From the NCBI GenBank assembly GCA_964486645.1, contig CAZAOG010000032.1:1-24234 (forward strand): a DNA stretch of 24,234 nt, written 5' to 3'. This document shows, piece after piece, positions 6,645-14,135 of the stretch. The stretch comes from GCA-002790365 sp964486645. Its GTDB lineage: Bacteria; Bacteroidota; Ignavibacteria; Ignavibacteriales; Ignavibacteriaceae. Below the pieces are notes generated by a model that did not search any database, was not told the origin of the DNA, and saw only the letters and a list, made by a program, of their open reading frames with translations. Within the stretch, counting starts at the first letter, position 1. Every line of letters starts with the position of its first letter. The position numbers were made by a program, and so were the translations under genes.

Positions 6645-8153
6645 TTATTTATTGAAGTTTAGTTTTTTTTTAATAACCGTTAAACGATTTAAAATTTCCG
6701 GTGAAGAAGCATATTTAATTTCCGCGGATTGAATTAAGGCAGCTACCTTTGCAAGGTTATTGTTCTGCATATAAACGGACACAAGGTAGAAAATTGTCGA
6801 AGGGTAATTTTCGTTTAAGTTGTTCGCTTTTTCCAATATTTTTTCAGCATTTGCAAAATCTTTTAATTGCATCAAGGTAATGCCAAACTTATTATGTAAA
6901 ATTGCATTTGAAGGAAATTTGTTGCAGAGTGCGTTCAGCAATAAGGCTTTATTATCGGCTTTGTTATACCTTTCAAGAAGAGTTACTACAAGTTCCAGAT
7001 TTTTATCATCAATAAAATTCAGATATTGTTTTATTTTATCAGAATTAAAATCTTTATTATTCAATAATTCATCATACATTTGCAGTTCATTTAATGAATT
7101 ACCTTCAGATAAACTTTTGCAGCTTTTCAGCAAAGGGAAAAAGAAGTTAAATAATTCAGAATTACCCGTCGATATCGCAACTTTTAGCCCTTGATAAATT
7201 ATGCTTTTATCATCTAACAGAATACTCTGGAAAGAAAATTTCTTACCTTCGGAATATTGCTTGTTTATTTTATACGCCTGATAACAACATGTACTGGCAT
7301 CTTTAAATTTTCCTGTTGCCAGGTAAACTTCCGAAGCCGCCAATAAATTCAACGGCTGGTCGGGATCACATTCAATACTATTTTTCAGATAATCTTCGGC
7401 TGCGGCAAAGTTTTGCTTTTCTGCAAGACTAATTCCGATGTATCTGTACGCAAGAGCTTTATATTCTTTTTTTAATTCGTGTCCTTCCAAGGCTTGGTAA
7501 AAATACCGGAGAGCTTTTTCTTTATTTTCAAGCAACCCGTAAGTTTGGCCCAAATGAAATGAAATATACGGGCTTTTCTTTTTCTTATATTCTTCCAATA
7601 AAACCTGCAGGTTTCTTTTGGCTTTTAACTTTAATTCTTCGCTTGTTAAGCTATAACCAATGTGGTCGATTTCTATTAAAGAATTTTTAATTTTGTATTT
7701 GTTTTGTTTTAACGAGCTTTCTATTTGTTCGTGTATTGCACCTTCAAACTTTAAATTCTTATCGTTTGGGAAGAGTCTTACATAAGCCATAACGGAAGGT
7801 CTGTTATTAACATTATCAATATTATTAATTCTGCAATAATAGGCTTCATCGCTTTTTAGCCGGGTCAGTTTCTTTAATTCATTTTTTGATTTACTCAGCA
7901 GTCTTTCATCGGCATCTAAATATAATATCCAGTCTCCCGTCGATTTTACTAATGCAAAATTTCTGGCTGCTGCAAAATCATTGATCCATTTATAACTATA
8001 TATTTTTGCCCCGAAAGATTTTGCAATTTTAATAGTATCATCGGTTGAGCCGGTATCCACAACAACTATCTCATCAACAATGCCCTTTACGCTCTCAAGA
8101 CATTCCTTGATGTATTTCTCTTCATTTTTAACAATCATACTTAACGTAATCAT
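6645..8153 (-). CDS. GT2 glycosyltransferase with C-terminal TPR domain
   Basis: A 502-residue protein. Residues 1-100 are a GT-A fold of the GT2 type: MITLSMIVKNEEKYIKECLE, then DEIVVVDTGSTDDT, and the metal-binding DAD at 80-82 within LYLDADERL. This 'SMIVKNEE' subgroup is commonly joined to TPRs, as here (about 195-300 and 405-495, with a less regular helical part between). No signal peptide or membrane helix is seen, so it should act in the cytosol on a nucleotide-sugar donor, with the TPR part likely holding a protein acceptor or partner. It follows the TPR-GT9 gene by 16 bases, with AGG near its ATG. It is the last island gene before the flagellin promoter. Sugar and acceptor cannot be read from sequence. 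Confidence 0.88.
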   Translation of the reverse strand: MITLSMIVKNEEKYIKECLESVKGIVDEIVVVDTGSTDDTIKIAKSFGAKIYSYKWINDFAAARNFALVKSTGDWILYLDADERLLSKSKNELKKLTRLKSDEAYYCRINNIDNVNNRPSVMAYVRLFPNDKNLKFEGAIHEQIESSLKQNKYKIKNSLIEIDHIGYSLTSEELKLKAKRNLQVLLEEYKKKKSPYISFHLGQTYGLLENKEKALRYFYQALEGHELKKEYKALAYRYIGISLAEKQNFAAAEDYLKNSIECDPDQPLNLLAASEVYLATGKFKDASTCCYQAYKINKQYSEGKKFSFQSILLDDKSIIYQGLKVAISTGNSELFNFFFPLLKSCKSLSEGNSLNELQMYDELLNNKDFNSDKIKQYLNFIDDKNLELVVTLLERYNKADNKALLLNALCNKFPSNAILHNKFGITLMQLKDFANAEKILEKANNLNENYPSTIFYLVSVYMQNNNLAKVAALIQSAEIKYASSPEILNRLTVIKKKLNFNK

Positions 8154-8169
8154 AAAAACCTGTCCTGTT

Positions 8170-9702
8170 TCAGTTTAAATTTAAGTCATACGAAAAATTC
8201 TTTATGAATAATTTATATTCCAGTTTTTCTTTTACCTGTTCAATTGTGCTTTTCCAATCGCCGTTTTTCTGTTGACGGAATAGTTTCATTGTCGGATACC
8301 AAGGTGAATCATCTCTGTGCAGGAACCAGCGCCAGTCCGAAAAATAAGGCAGCATAACCCATGTTTCAATTCCCATTGCTCCGGCAAGATGAGCAATCGA
8401 TGTATCAATTGAAATTACCAAGTCCAGGTTTTTTATAATTGCCGAAGTATCGATGAAAGGTATTTTATCAACATACTTAAACGAGGTAACCGGAAGTCCC
8501 TTATAATCAATAGGATTATCCGTCTCCTCTTTTTGTAAAGAAAAATATTGAACGCCTTCTATTGAAAACAAAGGGATAAAGTCATCCAGTTTACACGAAC
8601 GATTTTTTCCGTACAAATTGTTGGAAGCCCCGGACCAGACAATGCCGATTTTCATAACTGCATCGCAGCAGATTATTTTACTCCATGTTTCTATTTTTTC
8701 CGGTTTGGCAAATAAGTATGGAACTTCGTTCGGAATAGTTACTAATTCCGTATTGAAGAATTTCGGAAGACTTAACAAAGCTGCCTGGTAATCATATTCT
8801 ACTTGCGGTTCTTTTAACTCGGTTTGCTTAATAATCTCGTCTATGTATTTATGTTCTTCAAAAAGATGATATAATTTAGGATTACATTCAAAAATTACAA
8901 AAGCACCTTTTTCTTTTAATAATTTCAGGTACCTCAAGAATTGTATGTTATCGCCCAATCCTTGTTCCGAATAAACAAGTACTCTTTTACCGCGCACATC
9001 CTGATTTTCCAATAATTTATCGGTTAGCTTTTTGGTGTTCACGGATTTTAGATTTTTCCTAAATTCATATTCGTTCCATCCGACTTCAAAATTTTCAAGT
9101 TTTAGATTAAGTAACGCTTTATTCCATACTGCCTGTTCGTGACCGGGATTTATTTCAATTGCCTTCCGATAATATTCCAGTCCTTCCGAATATTTCCCCG
9201 ATCTCTCGCAAATGACTCCAAGATTAAAGTAAGCATCATCGAAGTCATTTTTTACTCTTATAGATTCTTTGTAAAATTTTTCGGCATCTTTAAATTGTTC
9301 AAGCTTACGGTATGCGTTACCTGCATTATAATATGCAAGGAATAGTTCAGGATTTAATTGAATTGTTTTTAAGTAACAGTTGATCTCGGATTGTACTTCC
9401 CCCTGTTCGCAATAAACCAGACCAAGATTGTAATATGCCTCATAAAACTCCGGCTCCAGTTTAATCGCTTTAAAATACCATTTCTTAGCTTCTTCAAGTT
9501 TACCTAATTTTTTAAATACCGTACCTAATGCGGAATAATATTCCGCTTTGGGCGGATATTCTTTGATTAATGATTCAATGTAAAATCTCGCTTTATATAA
9601 ATTATTTTTCGAAAAACTTTCCGCTGCAAGCTTTAAAAGATTTTCAGCGTTATTTCCGTAATTCGCTTTAATTTCAAAAATATTTTGCAAGGGATTTTCC
9701 AT
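8170..9702 (-). CDS. TPR protein with GT9-type (heptosyltransferase-like) glycosyltransferase domain
   Basis: A 510-residue protein. Five to six TPRs fill about residues 15-220 (YYNLGLVYCEQGEV, AYFNLGVICERSGK). Residues about 238-495 form a GT-B domain of the TPR-linked GT9-like family: VLVYSEQGLGDNIQFLRYL at the start, then KIGIVWSG, KNRSC, SLQKEE, LVISIDTSIAHLAGAMG and DDSPWYPTMKLFRQ. The last segments are the donor-binding signature of this family. It is a clear paralogue of the middle of the next upstream gene (9722-12763), sharing all of these blocks in order. It is cytosolic, with no signal peptide. The gene follows that paralogue by 19 bases with no obvious Shine-Dalgarno. Domain architecture recalls O-GlcNAc transferase (TPR plus GT-B), so direct protein glycosylation, here of flagellin, is plausible but unproven. 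Confidence 0.87.
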   Translation of the reverse strand: MENPLQNIFEIKANYGNNAENLLKLAAESFSKNNLYKARFYIESLIKEYPPKAEYYSALGTVFKKLGKLEEAKKWYFKAIKLEPEFYEAYYNLGLVYCEQGEVQSEINCYLKTIQLNPELFLAYYNAGNAYRKLEQFKDAEKFYKESIRVKNDFDDAYFNLGVICERSGKYSEGLEYYRKAIEINPGHEQAVWNKALLNLKLENFEVGWNEYEFRKNLKSVNTKKLTDKLLENQDVRGKRVLVYSEQGLGDNIQFLRYLKLLKEKGAFVIFECNPKLYHLFEEHKYIDEIIKQTELKEPQVEYDYQAALLSLPKFFNTELVTIPNEVPYLFAKPEKIETWSKIICCDAVMKIGIVWSGASNNLYGKNRSCKLDDFIPLFSIEGVQYFSLQKEETDNPIDYKGLPVTSFKYVDKIPFIDTSAIIKNLDLVISIDTSIAHLAGAMGIETWVMLPYFSDWRWFLHRDDSPWYPTMKLFRQQKNGDWKSTIEQVKEKLEYKLFIKNFSYDLNLN

Positions 9703-9721
9703 CTGATTTTATTTAAAAACA

Positions 9722-12700
9722 TTAGCTGATTATTTTCATTAAATTTTCAGCGACTATCTGCCATGAATGTTTTTTCATATCTTGAGCGGCTTTTTCGCCT
9801 ATAACTTTTAATCCGTCTCTGTTATGATATGCAAATTCAATTTTGTCTATTATTTCATCCAAATCCGGTTCTTCCCAAACCGATACTAACCGCTTATCAG
9901 AATCATAGAGGTTAAATTCTTTCATTTTTTCCAACATAATCGAATTATCGGCAGTAAGTATATCTTTATGACCTGTATTATAGGAAGCAATAACGGGTTT
10001 CCCGCAAGCCATATATTCCATCAAAACAAGATTAGTACCACCTTCACATCTGTTCGGAAATAATCCGATATCCGACTTCAGATAAACTTCACGCAGCTCT
10101 TCATTCGGTATCAATGGCAAACTTAATACACGGGTGGGATCCAAATCATTTATCCGGCATATATTCGACATAAATTCCTCCCAAGTATTCCCTTTCTCTT
10201 CATATTTTATGAACTTCGACCGTGCCATAGTTTTCATTGACTGCGGCCAGGCGTTATACCAAGAGTTTACAAGAATAATATCTTTGTATTTTTTCTGAAG
10301 AATAGAAACTGCTTTTAAAACCAGGTCCTGGCTTTTCCTTATCTCAAACTTTCCACCCGAGTATATTACAAACAGATTATTATTATCGTGGTTCTTACCG
10401 GGATAAAACGTTTTCGAATCTATTCCCTGGATTAGTAAATCAGCGTTTTTAATACCGGCAGTTATAAGTTTTTGATATGCCCAAGTAGAGGCGGTTATAA
10501 CTTTATCGTACTTTTTAGAGTTTAATACGGAACTTTCGTTGAGTTCATTTTCAAAAACCGTATAACCGTAATTAAATTTTCCTCTTACATCAAACAACGG
10601 ATTAAAATTAATATCTTTTAATATTTGAAATACTTTACCACTGCTTATTTCCCCGGTGGAAGTTGATTTGTTTTTTGCAAGATTAATAATTTCAATTTTA
10701 TTTGAGATTTCTTTTTTAAGATGTTTGGCAACCATTCCCCATCCGAAGTCACCTTCCTCGGGTAAACCGAGAAATAACTTTTTTTTCCGTACTTCGGGAT
10801 TCAAGGATTCCCGGCACAATTCGTTTTCGATTTTATAATTTGTAATATATTTCAAATTGTTTTTGACATCTCCGATAACATCATTCCATTGATTTGGTTT
10901 CCGCTGCCTAAATAATTTCATGGAAGGATACCACGGAGAGTCGTCACTGTCAAGCATCCATCTCCAGTCCGGTAAAAAAGGAATCAGCACCCATACGGAT
11001 TTACCAAGCGCACCGGTCAAATGTGCAATCGACGAATCAATGGTTATAACCAAATCAAGATTAGAAATTATTGCGGCGGTATCTTCAAGAGTTTTTATAT
11101 TATCGGCAATGTTTATTACCTGTTCTTTAAAACTATTCGATTGTTTGGAAGCATCGCCTTTTTGCAGGGAATAAAAATCAACTTCCGGTACAGATAAAAA
11201 AGGCTCGAAAGTTTTAAGTGAGCACGACCGATTTTTATCGTTTGTATGAGTCGGATTTCCCGCCCAAACAAGTCCTACTTTAAATCTATTTTGATCGTTT
11301 AATTTACTTCCCCAATAATTTATAAGAGACCGGTCAACCTGAATATATTTATATTCATTGGGAATATTATTAATTGTAGTCCTAAAATAATAAGGAAGAC
11401 TCAGCAGCGGGATGTAATAATCATACTCAACGTCCGGTTCATTATTTTGTTTTCTTTCTATCAGACTGTCTATACCTTTAAGGTTTTTAAAAAGAGAAGT
11501 CAACCTTTTGTCGCATTCGAAAATTACCACGGCACCTTTTTTCTTCAGCATCGGTAAATATCTGACAAATTGAATTGCATCACCGAGTCCCTGTTCTCCA
11601 TTTACAAGAATTTTTTTACCTTCTATATTTTGTGTCCGGAGAAAAGGTTTTGAAAAATTTCTTTGGGGATAATCGGGTCTTTTTAAACGCCATTCGTATT
11701 CCGGCCAGCCTTTTTCAAAATTTCCTTGTAAAAGATAAATGTGTGATTTATTGTAATGAACTTCCGGAATGTTTTCATCGGCAGTAAGTGCAACATCGCA
11801 ATATCTTAATGCCTCCTTAAAACGCCGCTGTTCCATCATGCTCAGGCTGAGATTTGTAAATGAGAGTGCTTTACTTGCTTTATTGTCAGCAGCAAAATTA
11901 TAATATAATTCGGCTTCTTCACATTTATTCGTATCACATAGAACGTCTGCGATATAAACGTAAGCCAATTTAATTTCGGAATCTATCTCTAAAGTTTTTT
12001 TATAAAATAGGAGTGCCAAATCATATTTTTTTAAGTCACGGTAAATATTACCAATGTTCATATAAGAAAGAGCACATTTAGGAAATAATTCAATTGCTTT
12101 GTTAAAATAACGCAGTGATATATCTAATTTTCCTAATTTATAATAAGCCAATCCCAAATTATTTATTGCGCCCCGATGTTGTCGTTCCAAAACAAGTGTC
12201 GTCTTAAAATTCTGAATTGCCTTTTCAAAATTTTCGGTTTCGAGATAACAATTTCCAATATTGAAATATACAACGGGGTTATCAATATCCGTAATTAGCG
12301 CTTGTGAATAGAGCTTAATTGCATTATCAAATTCCTTTAACTTAAATTTTAAATTTCCGAAATTTATTAATGTATCTTTACAATCCGGCTTAATTCTAAG
12401 CACTAGTTCGAAACATTTTTCAGCTTCTTTAAATTTTCCCTGCTTTGTAAAAATAACACCCGAATTATTTAACGCATCGGTTTTAAGAGGATCAAGTCCG
12501 AGGGTTCTTTTATATTCTTCGATAGCAAGTTCATATTTTTTCAGAGACTGATAGCAGTATGCTAAATGGTAATGAGCTTCAGAATAATTTTTAGAGACAG
12601 TAATCATTTTTTTAAAATAATCACTTGCTTCCAGGTACTTTCCTTTTTGCAGACGGGCTATTCCCTTCTCATAGAAAGAATCGGATTTTTTACAGCTCAA

Positions 12701-12763
12701 ATCTTGAGTATTCGAAGAAACCTCATACTTTAATTCGTAATTATTGTTTGAATATCTTTCCAC
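9722..12763 (-). CDS. TPR protein with GT9-type and GT4 glycosyltransferase domains
   Basis: A 1013-residue three-part protein. About nine TPRs occupy residues 28-350. A GT9-like GT-B domain spans about 383-640 (ILVNGEQGLGDAIQFVRYL, KVGLVWAGN, KNRSC, LVITIDSSIAHLTGALG, DDSPWYPSMKLFRQ). A GT4 domain spans about 662-1010, with the donor-site motif CEGGTNLVLMEYMACGKPVI (906-925). The fusion could add two sugars in sequence to one acceptor held by the TPRs. The start is a GTG without a recognisable Shine-Dalgarno. An in-frame stop lies 5 codons upstream and the first in-frame ATG is at residue 53, inside the TPRs, so GTG at 12763 is the best choice, although TTG at residue 22 is possible. The nearest complete gene upstream is over 100 bases away, so a separate promoter is possible. 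Confidence 0.87.
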   Translation of the reverse strand: MERYSNNNYELKYEVSSNTQDLSCKKSDSFYEKGIARLQKGKYLEASDYFKKMITVSKNYSEAHYHLAYCYQSLKKYELAIEEYKRTLGLDPLKTDALNNSGVIFTKQGKFKEAEKCFELVLRIKPDCKDTLINFGNLKFKLKEFDNAIKLYSQALITDIDNPVVYFNIGNCYLETENFEKAIQNFKTTLVLERQHRGAINNLGLAYYKLGKLDISLRYFNKAIELFPKCALSYMNIGNIYRDLKKYDLALLFYKKTLEIDSEIKLAYVYIADVLCDTNKCEEAELYYNFAADNKASKALSFTNLSLSMMEQRRFKEALRYCDVALTADENIPEVHYNKSHIYLLQGNFEKGWPEYEWRLKRPDYPQRNFSKPFLRTQNIEGKKILVNGEQGLGDAIQFVRYLPMLKKKGAVVIFECDKRLTSLFKNLKGIDSLIERKQNNEPDVEYDYYIPLLSLPYYFRTTINNIPNEYKYIQVDRSLINYWGSKLNDQNRFKVGLVWAGNPTHTNDKNRSCSLKTFEPFLSVPEVDFYSLQKGDASKQSNSFKEQVINIADNIKTLEDTAAIISNLDLVITIDSSIAHLTGALGKSVWVLIPFLPDWRWMLDSDDSPWYPSMKLFRQRKPNQWNDVIGDVKNNLKYITNYKIENELCRESLNPEVRKKKLFLGLPEEGDFGWGMVAKHLKKEISNKIEIINLAKNKSTSTGEISSGKVFQILKDINFNPLFDVRGKFNYGYTVFENELNESSVLNSKKYDKVITASTWAYQKLITAGIKNADLLIQGIDSKTFYPGKNHDNNNLFVIYSGGKFEIRKSQDLVLKAVSILQKKYKDIILVNSWYNAWPQSMKTMARSKFIKYEEKGNTWEEFMSNICRINDLDPTRVLSLPLIPNEELREVYLKSDIGLFPNRCEGGTNLVLMEYMACGKPVIASYNTGHKDILTADNSIMLEKMKEFNLYDSDKRLVSVWEEPDLDEIIDKIEFAYHNRDGLKVIGEKAAQDMKKHSWQIVAENLMKIIS

Positions 12764-12818
12764 AATAAGTTGTTGTTTTTATCAAATTTTAGTTGTTGTT
12801 GTAAAATTTTCTCTGATT

Positions 12819-12848
12819 TTTATAAAAGAACCTTGACGCTTTTAACAA
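12819..12848 (-). promoter_or_regulatory. weak sigma-70-type promoter candidate for the TPR-GT9-GT4 gene
   Basis: TTGTTA (12843-12848) and TATAAA (12819-12824) on the minus strand are separated by 18 bases, about 55 bases before the GTG start. AT-rich sequence makes such matches common. Confidence 0.22.
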
Positions 12849-12885
12849 GTAAAAATTTTAAGTTCTAAATATCGAGACGCAATTT

Positions 12886-13023
12886 TTACCAGTTAGCATT
12901 TTCATCTTCATAGCTCTTGAATAGATTATAGAATTCTTTTTTTTCGTTCCGCCTGTCTTTCAGTGATACAACTATCATTGATACAAGAACAACAATTACG
13001 GTTAACATAGGTATCAATTCCAT
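12886..13023 (-). CDS. small single-span membrane protein of 45 residues
   Basis: An ORF of 45 codons starting at ATG 13021-13023, with GGAG placed 7 bases upstream. The product is a hydrophobic helix (LIPMLTVIVVLVSMIVV, residues 3-19) followed by a basic patch (KDRRNEKK, 22-29) and an acidic, aromatic tail ending ANW. This layout indicates one transmembrane helix with the C-terminus in the cytosol by the positive-inside rule. No family was recognised; small CcoQ/FixQ-like and other single-span subunits look similar. It lies in the gap between the TPR-only protein and the TPR-GT9-GT4 gene on the same strand. Ribosome site and regular helix make it likely to be real, but comparison with relatives is needed to be sure. 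Confidence 0.6.
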   Translation of the reverse strand: MELIPMLTVIVVLVSMIVVSLKDRRNEKKEFYNLFKSYEDENANW

Positions 13024-13046
13024 TTTTTAACTCCTTTAATTATTAT

Positions 13047-13124
13047 TTAAATAAATGTCGTTGTTATCCTGCCGATTAGGAATTGGACGGTAATGATTTT
13101 TGTGTTTGGTATTTCCGTTGCCAT
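13047..13124 (-). CDS. possible 25-codon leader ORF
   Basis: ATG at 13122-13124 opens an ORF of 25 codons (MATEIPNTKIITVQF then LIGRITTTFI) ending 23 bases before the start of the 45-residue membrane protein. GGA occurs 7 bases before the ATG. The peptide is moderately hydrophobic with no recognisable family. Its position suggests a leader peptide for the next ORF, but at this length chance cannot be excluded. The stretch 13125-13227 shows nothing else beyond the hairpin arm noted nearby. Confidence 0.22.
   Translation of the reverse strand: MATEIPNTKIITVQFLIGRITTTFI
13052..13078 (+). promoter_or_regulatory. antisense sigma-28-like promoter in the gap
   Basis: On the plus strand TAAA (13052-13055), an exact 15-base spacer and GCCGATTA (13071-13078) match the sigma-28 consensus except for one base in the -10. 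It points against all annotated genes, toward the 3' end of the TPR-only gene. Just downstream, GGACGG (13085-13090) can pair with CCGTCC (13133-13138), so a short structured RNA could be made. It may be a chance match. Confidence 0.35.
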
Positions 13125-13227
13125 TATGTCTTCCGTCCTCTTTCTATTAAATTCTTAAAAATACTCTACTTCAACACCGTAACTACACGATAGTAAGCCC
13201 CAACTCTATAATTCAAACTCTGTCTTT

Positions 13228-14088
13228 TTACTCTGAAGACGACACGTTTATTAAATTTTCCAACTCTAATTTTGTTTCGTCAAGTTCATCCGAAATATTC
13301 AGCATATCCTCAACTTTCTGAAGACCCTGTTTTGCAAAGGTATTTTCTTTATTATAGCCAAGTGCTATTTTGAATTTATCTTTAGCCTTTTCAATGTTGT
13401 TTCTCAGAAGCTCAATTTCACCAAGAATAGCATATGCTTGAGAAGAATAAGGATTTAAACTCAATGCATTTTCCGCCGCTTCTTCCGCCTCTTCTGTTTT
13501 TTGCAATCCCAAGTAATTAAACGCTATGAAATTGTTTATGCTGGCTAAAAATATTGTGTGTTCTCTTTTAGCTGTTGTCAATTTTTCGATAGCTTCATCG
13601 AATCTTTTTTGTACAAACAGGTCGGAAGCCTCATCAAGATAATTATTATCCTTTTCCGGCGGTTCAACCGAGTTATCGGCTAATAAAGAATTGTCATCTT
13701 CTGCATAGCCTAATTTTACATTTATTTCAGCCAACGCATTTTTAGCACCCGGGTGTGACCGATTATTTTTAACAGCCCATTCGAACATTACTTTTGCATT
13801 TTCTTCCAATCCGTTAACGAGAAAATATTTACCAAGTCCCAAACAAGCCTCTGATGAATTTGGATTTGTTTTTAGTGCGGTTTCAAAATCTTCTTTGGCT
13901 TCGTCGAAATTACGCTGACTGAATTTGGAAGTACCTCTTAAAATGTAAAGGTCTTCAAGACTGAATTCATTTCCATCCGACGATGAATATACTTTTTCGG
14001 CTTCATCCAATTTCGCGACGGCTTCATCAAATACACCGTCCGTATAAGAATTATATGCCGCTAAAAACAGTTCGTTAAATGTGTTCAT
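13228..14088 (-). CDS. TPR-only protein
   Basis: A 286-residue acidic, soluble protein made of two TPR lobes, about residues 5-130 and 150-260, joined by a polar linker rich in Asp, Asn and Glu (about 130-150). Typical repeats are NFDEAKEDFETALKTNPNS (74-92) and QAYAILGEIELLRNNIEKAK. No catalytic domain, signal peptide or membrane helix is present. TPRs bind proteins, so it is probably a scaffold or acceptor-binding subunit for the neighbouring glycosyltransferases, several of which carry TPRs in cis. The start has a strong GGAG 6 bases before the ATG. It follows the 2504-residue protein by 47 bases and should be cotranscribed. The exact partner is unknown. Confidence 0.85.
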   Translation of the reverse strand: MNTFNELFLAAYNSYTDGVFDEAVAKLDEAEKVYSSSDGNEFSLEDLYILRGTSKFSQRNFDEAKEDFETALKTNPNSSEACLGLGKYFLVNGLEENAKVMFEWAVKNNRSHPGAKNALAEINVKLGYAEDDNSLLADNSVEPPEKDNNYLDEASDLFVQKRFDEAIEKLTTAKREHTIFLASINNFIAFNYLGLQKTEEAEEAAENALSLNPYSSQAYAILGEIELLRNNIEKAKDKFKIALGYNKENTFAKQGLQKVEDMLNISDELDETKLELENLINVSSSE

Positions 14089-14135
14089 TATTACTCCTAT
14101 ATGTTATTATTATTTAAAAATCCGTTTCATTTTGT

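Noticed and set aside
13673..13680. TTATCGGC, the exact complement of a sigma-28 -10 element
   Set aside because: It lies inside the TPR-only coding sequence and has no TTTA at the required 15-base distance. Similar isolated words near 6953, 9946 and 14955 fail the same test.
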